Shown here: positions 9,080 to 16,233 of the stretch, piece after piece | Numbering within the stretch: position 1 is the first letter of the stretch | Layout of the letters: each line of letters starts with the position of its first letter | DNA from: Caulobacterales bacterium | GTDB taxonomy: Bacteria; Pseudomonadota; Alphaproteobacteria; Caulobacterales; Aquidulcibacteraceae | Assembly (NCBI GenBank): GCA_017303355.1 | Contig: JAFLCU010000014.1 | Location: 35,907-99,906, forward strand | Reading direction: 5' to 3' | Length of the DNA: 64,000 nucleotides | Notes under the pieces: model-generated | Told to the model about the DNA's origin: nothing | Database searches by the model: none | Seen by the model: the letters and a program-made list of their open reading frames with translations, nothing else | Program-made: the position numbers and the translations under genes

Positions 9080-9799
9080 TCAGCTTGACGCACCAAGCTG
9101 TTGCTTTCGCTGGATCAATCTTTGGCGCAGCGAAAGCGTGTAGGTGACGAAGAAGAGGTACATGAAGAACTCCTCCGCCTCGCTCCAGCGATAGAGATCG
9201 AGCGAATAGACCATGATCTGCATCTTCTCGATTTTCTTCGGCAGCGCCGCCAGTTGCGAGAAGACGACCGGCGGCAGGCTCGCCAGCGTCGGCGCCAGCC
9301 ACCACGGGTGATCGAACAGGCCGCGCCCCTTGCGCGCCCATTTCACCAGCGGATGCACGACCGCGCCCAGGATCATGCCGAACAGCAGGATTGCGCGCGG
9401 TTTTTGATCGAGCCAGCCGCCGCCTGTGTTGTGCAGGTTGGTTTCGCCCTGGTCGTTGATGTTTTCGAAGACGCTGCCGCTGACGTCCCAGTGGAAGAAA
9501 TGCCAGCCCCAGGAAACCTCCTCGCCAAGCAAGTAGATCGCGCCCAACGTCGCGAGCCCCATCCAGATGCGCAGTTCGCGCGTGTCGGCGCGGAAGAAGG
9601 TGTCGATCATCAGCGCCAGCGAAATCAGCAGAATGAGGTTTTGGCCCATTTCCACCAGCCCGAGTTCGCCGCGCAGAATCGCCGGGTTCACGACGATCAG
9701 CGTCAGCAGCGCCGCGAAGAGCAGCGCGCACACAATCCAAACGGCGGCGGCGGAAATGTCTTTGACGGGCGGAGCGCCCGTACTGGCCTGACTGGTCAT
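9080..9799 (-). CDS. Multipass membrane protein with GEEVSWGW motif
   Basis: 239 residues, mostly hydrophobic, with about six predicted membrane segments (around 18-40, 50-68, 78-95, 138-155, 168-185, 215-230). Two conserved-looking polar motifs, GEEVSWGW near residue 91 and NINDQGETNLHN near residue 113, sit between helices and could form an acidic/histidine active site. I have seen EE(I/V)SWG...N.QGE.NLHN in uncharacterised bacterial membrane proteins, but know no assigned function. It lies between rnhB and ccrM on the same strand and leaves only a short gap to the ccrM control region. Confidence 0.75.
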   Translation of the reverse strand: MTSQASTGAPPVKDISAAAVWIVCALLFAALLTLIVVNPAILRGELGLVEMGQNLILLISLALMIDTFFRADTRELRIWMGLATLGAIYLLGEEVSWGWHFFHWDVSGSVFENINDQGETNLHNTGGGWLDQKPRAILLFGMILGAVVHPLVKWARKGRGLFDHPWWLAPTLASLPPVVFSQLAALPKKIEKMQIMVYSLDLYRWSEAEEFFMYLFFVTYTLSLRQRLIQRKQQLGASS

Positions 9800-9844
9800 C
9801 GGCGGAACATAGTGTGTGAAGGCCTAGTGTAAACTCCGCGGCGC

Positions 9845-10414
9845 CTAGGCGGCGATGCCGGAGGCCAGCCGCACCGGCTTGAAGCTGCGGCGATGGATGG
9901 CGCACGGCCCGAGTTCGGACAGCGCTCTTTGATGTTCCGGCGTGCCGTAGCCCTTGTGCTTGGAGAAACCGTAGCCGGGATAGTGCGCGCAAAGTTCCAC
10001 CATCATCCGGTCGCGCTCGACCTTGGCGATGATCGAGGCGGCCGAGATCGAGGCGACATAGGCGTCGCCATCGATGATCATCTCGATCGGGCAGGGCAGA
10101 TCGGGCGCCTGATTGCCATCGATCAGCGCCGCGACCGGAGGTTCGGAGAGGCCGTCAAACGCGCGCCGCATCGCCAGATAGGTGGCCTGCAGAATGTTGA
10201 TCCGGTCGATCTCGTCGGCGCTGGCGAGGCCGACGCCGACGAGCGCGCAATCGCGGATCGCCAGCGCCAGCTCCTCGCGCGTCTCGGCGCTCAATTGCTT
10301 GGAATCGGCGAGCCCCTTGGGGCGCTTCTTGCCCGCTGGCAGGATCACGGCCGCGGCCACCACCGGCCCCGCCCACGGCCCGCGCCCCGCCTCATCGATC
10401 CCGCAAATGCCCAT
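9845..10414 (-). CDS. rnhB: Ribonuclease HII
   Basis: A 189-residue type 2 RNase H that cleaves RNA in RNA/DNA hybrids and at single ribonucleotides. The signature [21 protein letters not shown] is at the extreme N-terminus with the catalytic Asp-Glu (DEAGRGP, 7-13). LADSKQLS, the [22 protein letters not shown] region and [14 protein letters not shown] follow in family order. It is short compared with Caulobacter RnhB but contains all catalytic acids. The next catalytic neighbours, smc and mutY, are unrelated. The 137 bp before the next plus-strand gene hold a divergent promoter region. Confidence 0.97.
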   Translation of the reverse strand: MGICGIDEAGRGPWAGPVVAAAVILPAGKKRPKGLADSKQLSAETREELALAIRDCALVGVGLASADEIDRINILQATYLAMRRAFDGLSEPPVAALIDGNQAPDLPCPIEMIIDGDAYVASISAASIIAKVERDRMMVELCAHYPGYGFSKHKGYGTPEHQRALSELGPCAIHRRSFKPVRLASGIAA

Positions 10415-10484
10415 GGCTCAAGCATGCTGCGGATTCCGACCGGAGTGCAAACGTCAAGGACACCAATATTTTTGCAAAGCTTGC

Positions 10485-10531
10485 TTGACATGTCGCTTCA
10501 ATTAGACAAGTATCCTTGTCATCGAGACAAG
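10485..10531 (+). promoter_or_regulatory. Promoter with GACAAG palindrome, likely XRE operator
   Basis: TTGACA (10485-10490) is followed 17 bases later by AAGTAT (10508-10513), a possible -35/-10 pair. The palindrome GACAAG-TATC-CTTGTC (10505-10520) overlaps the -10, and GACAAG repeats at 10526-10531, 21 bp downstream (two helical turns). This is an operator-like layout for the XRE repressor encoded 540 bp downstream. Confidence 0.55.
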
Positions 10532-10551
10532 TTCGCTTGATGGAGATGGAT

Positions 10552-10641
10552 ATGACGAAGCTCAACAAATGGCCTTGGCTTGGCATTCTGGCGGTCGCGG
10601 CGCTGGTGGCGCTGGCGATGTCGCTCGGCTTCTTTGGCTAA
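10552..10641 (+). CDS. Single-span membrane micro-protein, 29 aa
   Basis: Sequence MTKLNKWPWLGILAVAALVA continues to a TAA at 10639 and forms one transmembrane helix with a basic N-terminus. GGAG precedes the ATG by 6 bases; in-frame ATGs at 10540 and 10546 are alternatives. It is the first ORF after the putative operator and lies 17 bp before the next membrane gene, so it probably belongs to the same transcript. Function unknown. Confidence 0.5.
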   Translation: MTKLNKWPWLGILAVAALVALAMSLGFFG

Positions 10642-10658
10642 GGCAGGAGGCGAGGCTC

Positions 10659-11072
10659 ATGGTCTGCGAACCCAGCACTGAAAACGCCAAACAGGCGCGC
10701 CGGCGCTACACGCGCGGCATGGCTGTCGCGGCGGCGCTTTATGTCGGCGCCGTGTTTGGCGCGGTGAGCGCGATCCGCTATCTCGACCCGCCGCAATGGG
10801 CGCTGGTGGTGCTGGCGCTTTTGCCGCTCGCGCCGGCGCTGCTGATGCTGCGCGCCTACATGACCTTCCACGCGGCGCTCGATGAATTTCAGCGCCGCAT
10901 GCAAACCGAGGCGCTGATCATCGCCACAGCGTTCACCGTGTTCGGCAGCTTCGCCTACGGCTTTCTGGAGGAATGGGCGAACTTTCCGCACCTGCCGCTG
11001 ATCTGGGTGTTTCCGGTGTTCTCGTTCACGTTCGGCGTCGCGCATGTCTTCGTGCGGATGCGCTACAAATGA
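10659..11072 (+). CDS. Small multipass membrane protein of XRE module
   Basis: 137 residues from the ATG at 10659, which follows AGGAGG; the longer upstream frame is rejected for lack of a ribosome-binding site and because it overlaps the micro-ORF. Four hydrophobic segments are visible (about 20-40, 45-66, 82-105, 112-130), with the basic segment FQRRMQTEAL between the second and third. It overlaps the XRE gene by 4 bp (ATGA). A membrane protein translationally coupled to a tiny XRE repressor is a recurrent bacterial arrangement whose function is usually unknown; I cannot assign a family. Confidence 0.75.
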   Translation: MVCEPSTENAKQARRRYTRGMAVAAALYVGAVFGAVSAIRYLDPPQWALVVLALLPLAPALLMLRAYMTFHAALDEFQRRMQTEALIIATAFTVFGSFAYGFLEEWANFPHLPLIWVFPVFSFTFGVAHVFVRMRYK

Positions 11073-11281
11073 GAAATCGTCTCAAGGTTCTGCGCGCCGA
11101 GCGCAATTGGAGCCAGGCGGATCTGGCCGAGAAGCTCGACGTCTCGCGTCAAAGCGTGAACGCGATCGAGACCGGCAAATACGATCCGTCGCTGCCGCTT
11201 GCGTTCAAGATCGCCGCCATTTTCGCTCTGCCGATCGAGCAAATTTTCAGCGCCGACGAAGCGGCGCAAGCCGCTGAATAG
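11069..11281 (+). CDS. XRE-family transcriptional regulator, 70 aa
   Basis: A minimal helix-turn-helix protein. RNRLKVLRAERNWSQADLAEKL is followed by the recognition-helix region VSRQSVNAIETGKYDPSLPL and AFKIAAIFALPIEQIF, the compact HTH_3 form often called YozG-like or Cro/CI-type. There is no sensor domain. It starts inside the stop codon of the preceding membrane gene and lies 10 bp before another membrane gene. It probably represses its own operon through the GACAAG palindrome at 10505, and the paired membrane proteins may be its targets or its antagonists. Confidence 0.92.
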   Translation: MRNRLKVLRAERNWSQADLAEKLDVSRQSVNAIETGKYDPSLPLAFKIAAIFALPIEQIFSADEAAQAAE

Positions 11282-11291
11282 GGAAGAATCC

Positions 11292-11732
11292 ATGTCTGTT
11301 CTGCCCACCTCGCAAAACAAACGCCGCGCCCTGGTGCGCAATCTGATGATCGTGATCGGCACGGCGATGCTGGCTTTGACGGTCGCGGGGCGCACCATGG
11401 AGATCGCGGTGCACTGGCCGTTGCTGGCGCTGCTGCTGATCTTCTCGGCGCTGGCCATTCTTCAATTCGAGACGCTCGATGAGGTCGCCAAGCAGGGCCA
11501 GTACGTGGCCTGGTATTGGGGCAGCCTCCTGGGCATCGTCGTCGTGCTGGCGATCCAATTGCTGTTTAGCTTCACCGGCCAGCCGTTCTCGATCGTACAG
11601 GATGCGCTGACCCGCTGGTTCGGCGACGCCGATCCGATGACCAGTTTCCTCTCCGGCATGATGCTGACGCCCGTCCTGATGGTCGTGGGCTTCTTCGTCT
11701 GCTGGGGCGTGTTCTGGCTGCGCCGCCGCTAG
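11292..11732 (+). CDS. Membrane protein downstream of XRE regulator
   Basis: 146 residues from the ATG at 11292 with a GGAAG-like ribosome site. Four membrane segments are evident (about 16-34, 37-54, 69-90, 122-142). A charged segment FETLDEVAKQGQYVAWYWG lies between helices two and three, and the protein ends in WLRRR. The pattern resembles the neighbouring membrane protein (E-rich segment after helix two: FHAALDEFQRRMQ there, FETLDEVAKQGQ here), so the two may be distant paralogues. Last recognisable member of the XRE module. Confidence 0.75.
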   Translation: MSVLPTSQNKRRALVRNLMIVIGTAMLALTVAGRTMEIAVHWPLLALLLIFSALAILQFETLDEVAKQGQYVAWYWGSLLGIVVVLAIQLLFSFTGQPFSIVQDALTRWFGDADPMTSFLSGMMLTPVLMVVGFFVCWGVFWLRRR

Positions 11733-11793
11733 CGCCGCTCGCTTTCAAATTCCAGGTCGATTTCGAAGGCGCGCGAGCGCCAAGGGGAAAGTC

Positions 11794-11868
11794 ATGCTCT
11801 TCGCTTCCAAGGCGCTGCTTGCCGCGGGCTTTGCCGCGATGCTGTTGTTAATGCTCCAGCCCAGCTAG
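11794..11868 (+). CDS. Putative 24-aa hydrophobic peptide
   Basis: [20 protein letters not shown] followed by LQPS and a TAG. GGGGAA stands before the ATG. It is one short helix, similar in style to the 29-aa ORF at 10552. It could be a real micro-protein or chance; proximity to the glyQ start (47 bp) also allows a leader role. Low confidence. Confidence 0.3.
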   Translation: MLFASKALLAAGFAAMLLLMLQPS

Positions 11869-11915
11869 CCGCCGCACTTGATCGCCGGGGCGGGCGGCTT
11901 TACCGGTCTGGCCCC

Positions 11916-12791
11916 ATGTCGCACCGCCCGCCCCGTTGTTTCCAGGACGTGATCCTGACGCTCCAGACTTACTGGGCCGAGCAGGGGTGCGCGATCTTGC
12001 AGCCCTATGACGAGCAGGTGGGCGCGGGCACGCTGCACCCGGCGACGACGCTGCGCGCGCTGGGGCCAAAGCATTGGCGCGCGGCTTACGTGCAGCCCTC
12101 GCGCCGGCCGAAAGATGGGCGTTATGGCGAGAACCCGAACCGACTGCAGCATTATTACCAGTTCCAGGTGATCCTGAAGCCGAACCCGCCGAACCTGCAG
12201 GAGCTCTATCTCAACTCGCTCGTGCGCATCGGTATCGATCCGCTGCTGCACGACATCCGCTTCGTCGAGGACGATTGGGAAAACCCGACTGTCGGCGCGT
12301 GGGGTTTGGGTTGGGAAGTCTGGTGCGATGGGATGGAGGTGTCCCAATACACCTACTTCCAACAAGTCGGCGGCTTGGACGTGCGCCCGGTGAGCGGCGA
12401 ACTCACCTACGGGCTTGAGCGCTTGGCGATGTACGTGTTCGGCGTCGATTGCGTTTATGATCTGCCGTTCAACGATCCCGATAGCGCGACGCCGCTGACT
12501 TACGGCGATGTGTTTCTCGAAAACGAGAAGCAGCAATCGCGCTTCAATTTCGAACTGAGCGATCCAGAGCAAAATCTCCGCTGGTTTGCTGACGCAGAGG
12601 CGACGGCCAAGCGCTTGCTCGAAGCGGGCGCTGTGCTGCCGGCGTTCGATTACACGCTGAAAGCCTCGCACCTCTTCAACCTGCTCGACGCGCGCGGCGT
12701 GGTCAGCCCGACGGAACGTCAAAGCTTCATCGCCCGCGTGCGCGATCTGGCGAAAGGCTGCGCGAGCGCTTGGGCGGAGAGCCAGTCTTGA
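11916..12791 (+). CDS. glyQ: Glycyl-tRNA synthetase alpha subunit
   Basis: The 291-residue catalytic subunit of the heterotetrameric glycyl-tRNA synthetase, which charges tRNA-Gly. It is collinear with the family over its entire length: [20 protein letters not shown] at the start, [48 protein letters not shown] and [11 protein letters not shown]. The normal partner is glyS, which here begins at 13400 rather than directly after glyQ, because a 570 bp repeat element with a DUF559 gene separates them. The glyQ stop overlaps the DUF559 frame by 22 bp. Confidence 0.98.
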   Translation: MSHRPPRCFQDVILTLQTYWAEQGCAILQPYDEQVGAGTLHPATTLRALGPKHWRAAYVQPSRRPKDGRYGENPNRLQHYYQFQVILKPNPPNLQELYLNSLVRIGIDPLLHDIRFVEDDWENPTVGAWGLGWEVWCDGMEVSQYTYFQQVGGLDVRPVSGELTYGLERLAMYVFGVDCVYDLPFNDPDSATPLTYGDVFLENEKQQSRFNFELSDPEQNLRWFADAEATAKRLLEAGAVLPAFDYTLKASHLFNLLDARGVVSPTERQSFIARVRDLAKGCASAWAESQS

Positions 12792-13396
12792 CGCCGCACG
12801 ATGACGCCAGCGCACCCCCGCCCCCTCGCGGGGCGGGGGCAGGGGGTGGGGGGCGTTCAAACACGCCAACCTCCGACGCGTCGGATCGCCCCCTCTCCGT
12901 CCGCTCCGCGGACACCTCCCCCGCAAGGGGGGAGGATGCGCGGCCGCGCAAGCTGGGACACGGTTGGGCGCCCGATCCCGAAGCGGGTGCTCGTCAGAAA
13001 GATCGCACGCGCACGAAATTGCGTGCTCAGAGTTTGCGCAAAGAGATGACGCCGTCGGAAAAGAAGTTTTGGTTGCTTCTTCGCGAGATTGAGGGCGCGC
13101 GCTTCCGCAAGCAAGCGGCGATTGGCGATTACGTCTTCGATTTCGCGAACTACGGCGCGCGCTTGCTCATCGAGATCGACGGATCGATCCATGAGCGCGA
13201 CGACGTAAAGGCGAGCGACAAGGCCAAAACAATTTACGCGATCACGCAGGGCTTCCGCGTTCTGCGTCTTGCCAACAATGATGTTTGGGATCGTCCGGCT
13301 TGGGTGCTTGCTCAAGTGCGTGAGGCGCTGGGCGCCGGCGCGTCGGATCGCCCCCCACCCCTAGCCCCGCCCCGCAAGGGGGCGGGGGACGAGTAG
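12770..13396 (+). CDS. DUF559 (Vsr-like) endonuclease-domain protein inside repeat
   Basis: 208 residues. Residues about 85-185 form a DUF559 domain of the PD-(D/E)XK/Vsr superfamily: [18 protein letters not shown], then [18 protein letters not shown], then [11 protein letters not shown], then [15 protein letters not shown] in DYVFDF, E in LLIEIDG and the following acidic/His residues are the probable metal site. The first 60 residues are translation of palindromic repeat family I ([13 protein letters not shown]) and the last 20 of its mirror copy, so gene and repeat form one unit. It starts within glyQ and stops 3 bp before glyS; the ATG at 12770 is the only upstream ATG in frame. Nuclease activity is inferred from the family, not shown. 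Confidence 0.85.
   Translation: MGGEPVLTPHDDASAPPPPRGAGAGGGGRSNTPTSDASDRPLSVRSADTSPARGEDARPRKLGHGWAPDPEAGARQKDRTRTKLRAQSLRKEMTPSEKKFWLLLREIEGARFRKQAAIGDYVFDFANYGARLLIEIDGSIHERDDVKASDKAKTIYAITQGFRVLRLANNDVWDRPAWVLAQVREALGAGASDRPPPLAPPRKGAGDE
12815..13388. repeat. Palindromic repeat family I, copy B (carries DUF559 gene)
   Basis: The left end is the hairpin CCCCCGCCCC/GGGGCGGGGG (12815-12839) followed by CAGGGGGTGGGGGGCG. The right end (about 13350-13388) is the mirror CGCCCCCCACCCC followed by a GCCCC/GGGGC hairpin. An inner hairpin CCTCCCCC/GGGGGGAGG is at 12915-12935. The endonuclease domain lies between the ends. It is the largest and only gene-carrying intact copy in the window. Confidence 0.8.
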
Positions 13397-13399
13397 CGC

Positions 13400-15916
13400 A
13401 TGCCCCAACTGCTGATCGAACTCTTCTCCGAGGAAATTCCCGCGCGCATGCAGAAGCGTGCGGAGGAGGATTTGGCGCGGGCGCTGGGCGAGAAGCTCAA
13501 GGCGCACGGGCTTGAACCGAAGGCGGTGAAAACCTTCTCCAGTCCGCGCCGCCTGGGCGCGGTGATCGACGATCTGCCGCTAAAAGCGGTGGATGTGAAC
13601 GAAGAGAAGAAGGGCCCGCGCGTGGGGGCGCCGGAGCAAGCGCTGCAGGGCTTTCTGAAAAGCGCGGGGCTTGCCTCCATCGATCAGGCGCAAGTGGTCG
13701 AGGACAAGAAGGGCGCGTTTTACGTCGCGAAGATCGAGCGCGCTGGCCGCGCCACGGCCGAGATCGTGGCCGAGATCGTGCCGGAGATCGTGCGGGCGTT
13801 TCCGTGGCCGAAATCGATGCGCTCGGGTGAGAGCGATCTGCAATGGGTGCGCCCGCTGCATAACATCGCGTGCGTGTTCGATGGCAAGGCCGTGACGATC
13901 GCGGTTGAAGGCGTGGGTTCGCAGGCGGTCACCTGGGGCCATCGCTTTCACGCGCCGGAAGCTTTGCCGATTACGAGTGCCGTCGATCACGCCTCGAAGC
14001 TGCGCGGCGCCAAGGTGCTGATCGAGCGCGAGGAGCGTAAGGCGATCATCCTTGAGCAAGCCCGCAAGCTCTGCGCCGCGAAAGGCCTGGAGCTGGTCGA
14101 GGATATTGGTCTGCTTGAAGAAGTGTGCGGGCTCGTGGAATGGCCGGTGACGCTGCTGGGCGATATGGATCCTGCGTTTCTCGATCTGCCGGGTGAGGTG
14201 ATCCGGCTCTCGATGCGCACGCACCAGAAATATTTCGCGGTGCGCGATCCGAACAGCGGCAAGCTCGCGCCGCATTTCGTGACGGTGGCGAACGTTGAAG
14301 CGAAGGATGCCGGCTTGGCCATTGCGGCGGGCAATGCGCGCGTGCTGAGCGCGCGCCTGAACGATGCGCGCTTCTTCTGGGACACGGATAAGAAGACGCC
14401 GCTCTACACCGATGAGCGCCGTGCGAAGCTGGAGAAGATCGTCTTCCACCAGAAGCTTGGCAGCGTGTGGGATAAGGTCGAGCGCGTGAAGGCGCTGGCG
14501 GCCGAATTGTGCGCGGTCACGGGCGCGGATGTGGAAGCCGTGCAGCGCGCCGCCGAACTCGCCAAGATGGATTTGGTGACGGAGACGGTCGGCGAGTTTC
14601 CTGAGCTGCAGGGGCAGGTGGGGCGCCAGCTTTATCTGTTGGAGCTCAACTCACCCCCTCCCCGCGCGGGGAGGGGGCAGGGGGCGGGGAGAGACACCGC
14701 CGCTTCCGATGCTGCGCGAGAGTCCGAACGCCGAGGTTCACCCCACCCCCCAGCCCCCTCCCCTCGCGGGGAGGGGGAGTCGATCGCCGCCGCGATCGAA
14801 GACCACTACCGCCCGCTTGGGCCAAACGATCGCGTGCCGGAAGACAAAGTCGCCGTAACGCTCGCGCTGGCGGATAAGCTGGATACGCTTGTTGGGTTCT
14901 GGGCTATTGATGAGAAGCCGACGGGATCGAGTGATCCGTATGCGTTGCGGCGAGCCGGCTTAGGGCAGAACCGCAGCATCCTCAGTGGCGGCTACAGCGT
15001 TGCGCTGCGTAATTGGATTGATCGAGCCGCGCGCGAGGTGCGGCGTTCTCTCGTGCTTCAAGTATTACGGAGAGCGACGCCACTCTTCCCATACCTCGCG
15101 CCGGTTAGCGACGGTGGAACCATTGATCTCAATCCGCCCAAGCTCGTATGGCCGCCTGGGTTGGATCGCGACTTCGACTCTACCGACCGAGAGGAGTCTG
15201 CTCGTGCGATCGCTGACTACATCGTGGAAACGATCCCGCTGGCTCGCCCAATTCTATTCGCTGTTTGCCGAACCGGCATTCCCGTGTTTGGTGGACCCGA
15301 TGGCGACAAATGGTTGGGTGAACGTTATATCCCAGCCGAGACTGTGGATGTAGGCCAAGACGAGATTCCTGCGTGCTTTATCACTGAGGATTTGCTCTCA
15401 TTCCTAGCCGATCGCCTCAAAGTTCAGCTCCGCGATCAAGGTAAGCGCCACGATCTGGTCGACGCTGTGTTCGCACTCGGCGACGACGATCTCGTCCGCA
15501 TCGTCGCGCGCGTTGAGGCGCTGGATGCGTTCTTGAAAACGGAAGACGGCGCGAACTTGTTGGCGGGCTATAAGCGCGCGGCGAATATTCTCGCGGCGGA
15601 AGAGAAGAAGGGCAAATGGAGCGCGGACGAGGCTCAAGGCCAAGTCGATGCGTCCAAGCTCGCCGAGCCCGCCGAAAGGGCGCTGCACGTGGCCCTCGAA
15701 AGCGCAGTGCCGACCGCGCGGTCAGCGGTGGAGAAGGAAGAGTTCGCGTCAGCGATGAAGGCGCTCGCCGGCCTTCGCGCGCCGGTGGATCAGTTCTTCG
15801 AAAAAGTCCTGGTCAACGCCGAGGACGCCATGCTGCGCCGCAATAGACTTTTGCTGCTCTCGCGTTTACGTGAGGCGCTGTCTCAGGTAGCGGATTTTTC
15901 GAAGATCGAGGGATGA
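13400..15916 (+). CDS. glyS: Glycyl-tRNA synthetase beta subunit with two insertions
   Basis: The 838-residue beta subunit, which binds and helps select tRNA-Gly. It is clearly longer than the usual 690-700. The N-terminal part (PQLLIELFSEEIPARMQ, EERKAIILEQA, WPVTLLGDMDPAFLDLPGEV, SMRTHQKYF) and C-terminal part (ADRLKVQLRDQGKRHDLVDAVFAL, GANLLAGYKRAANIL) are normal. Residues about 419-460 are an in-frame copy of palindromic repeat family I (PPPRAGRGQGAG ... PSPRGEGE). Residues about 515-665, between PYALRRAGLG and LLSFLADRLK, are some 80 residues longer than usual and have less GC-biased codons. The frame stays open throughout, so it is probably functional. The DUF559 element lies just before it and a remnant just after. 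Confidence 0.95.
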   Translation: MPQLLIELFSEEIPARMQKRAEEDLARALGEKLKAHGLEPKAVKTFSSPRRLGAVIDDLPLKAVDVNEEKKGPRVGAPEQALQGFLKSAGLASIDQAQVVEDKKGAFYVAKIERAGRATAEIVAEIVPEIVRAFPWPKSMRSGESDLQWVRPLHNIACVFDGKAVTIAVEGVGSQAVTWGHRFHAPEALPITSAVDHASKLRGAKVLIEREERKAIILEQARKLCAAKGLELVEDIGLLEEVCGLVEWPVTLLGDMDPAFLDLPGEVIRLSMRTHQKYFAVRDPNSGKLAPHFVTVANVEAKDAGLAIAAGNARVLSARLNDARFFWDTDKKTPLYTDERRAKLEKIVFHQKLGSVWDKVERVKALAAELCAVTGADVEAVQRAAELAKMDLVTETVGEFPELQGQVGRQLYLLELNSPPPRAGRGQGAGRDTAASDAARESERRGSPHPPAPSPRGEGESIAAAIEDHYRPLGPNDRVPEDKVAVTLALADKLDTLVGFWAIDEKPTGSSDPYALRRAGLGQNRSILSGGYSVALRNWIDRAAREVRRSLVLQVLRRATPLFPYLAPVSDGGTIDLNPPKLVWPPGLDRDFDSTDREESARAIADYIVETIPLARPILFAVCRTGIPVFGGPDGDKWLGERYIPAETVDVGQDEIPACFITEDLLSFLADRLKVQLRDQGKRHDLVDAVFALGDDDLVRIVARVEALDAFLKTEDGANLLAGYKRAANILAAEEKKGKWSADEAQGQVDASKLAEPAERALHVALESAVPTARSAVEKEEFASAMKALAGLRAPVDQFFEKVLVNAEDAMLRRNRLLLLSRLREALSQVADFSKIEG
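14654..14777. repeat. Palindromic repeat family I, copy C, inside glyS
   Basis: 124 bp with CCCCCTCCCC/GGGGAGGGGG hairpins at both ends, the left followed by CAGGGGGCGGGG and the right preceded by CCCCACCCCCCAG. It lies entirely within the glyS reading frame without a stop and shares the end structure of copies A, B, D and E. Confidence 0.8.
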
Positions 15917-16233
15917 ACGAGCGACGCGTTGGCGCTGCATCATTCCCGCCCCCTCGCGGGGCGGGGGCAGGGGGTGGGGGGCGATCATACGCTCAGGCGC
16001 CTGACGCGTCGGCCCGCCCCCCCTCCGTCCGCTCCGCGGACACCTCCCCCGCGAGGGGGGAGGATGCGCGACCGATATTCGCCATCACGCAGGGTTTCCG
16101 CGTGTTGCGTTTTGCAAATGAAGACGTGTGGGATCGACCTGCGTGGGTGCTCGCTGAAGTGCGCGCTCGCCTCGACGCCCCTCACCCCCCAACCCCCTCT
16201 CCGCAAGGGAGAGGGGGGGAGAGCGAGCAATGA
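15913..16233 (+). pseudogene. Internally deleted DUF559 gene remnant
   Basis: A 106-codon frame whose first 55 codons translate the repeat end ([12 protein letters not shown]) and whose codons about 57-87 match the last third of the DUF559 gene at 12770: [20 protein letters not shown] against [20 protein letters not shown]. The central domain, including the putative catalytic acids, is missing. The junction follows GGATGCGCG, the same repeat-to-gene boundary as in the intact copy. It starts in the glyS stop (ATGA) and overlaps the ppdK start. It should be inactive as a nuclease. Confidence 0.75.
15946..16219. repeat. Palindromic repeat family I, copy D (with DUF559 remnant)
   Basis: The left end, CCCGCCCC/GGGGCGGG then CAGGGGGTGGGGGGCG, and the inner CCTCCCCC/GGGGGGAGG hairpin are near-identical to copy B. 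The right end is CCCCTCACCCCCCAACCCC plus a CCCTCTCC/GGAGAGGG hairpin. The element occupies the whole glyS-ppdK gap and its G-rich end probably serves as the ppdK ribosome-binding site. Confidence 0.8.

Noticed and set aside
10569..10658. Longer start for the four-helix protein at 10659
   Set aside because: It overlaps the 29-aa ORF and lacks a ribosome site, whereas AGGAGG precedes the ATG at 10659.
13400..15916. glyS as a pseudogene broken by repeats
   Set aside because: Frame stays open across both insertions and all family motifs at both ends are intact.
12815..16219. CRISPR array or tandem repeat cluster from the family I copies
   Set aside because: Spacing, length and centres are irregular, and the repeats are palindromic with a gene inside, with no direct repeat-spacer periodicity.
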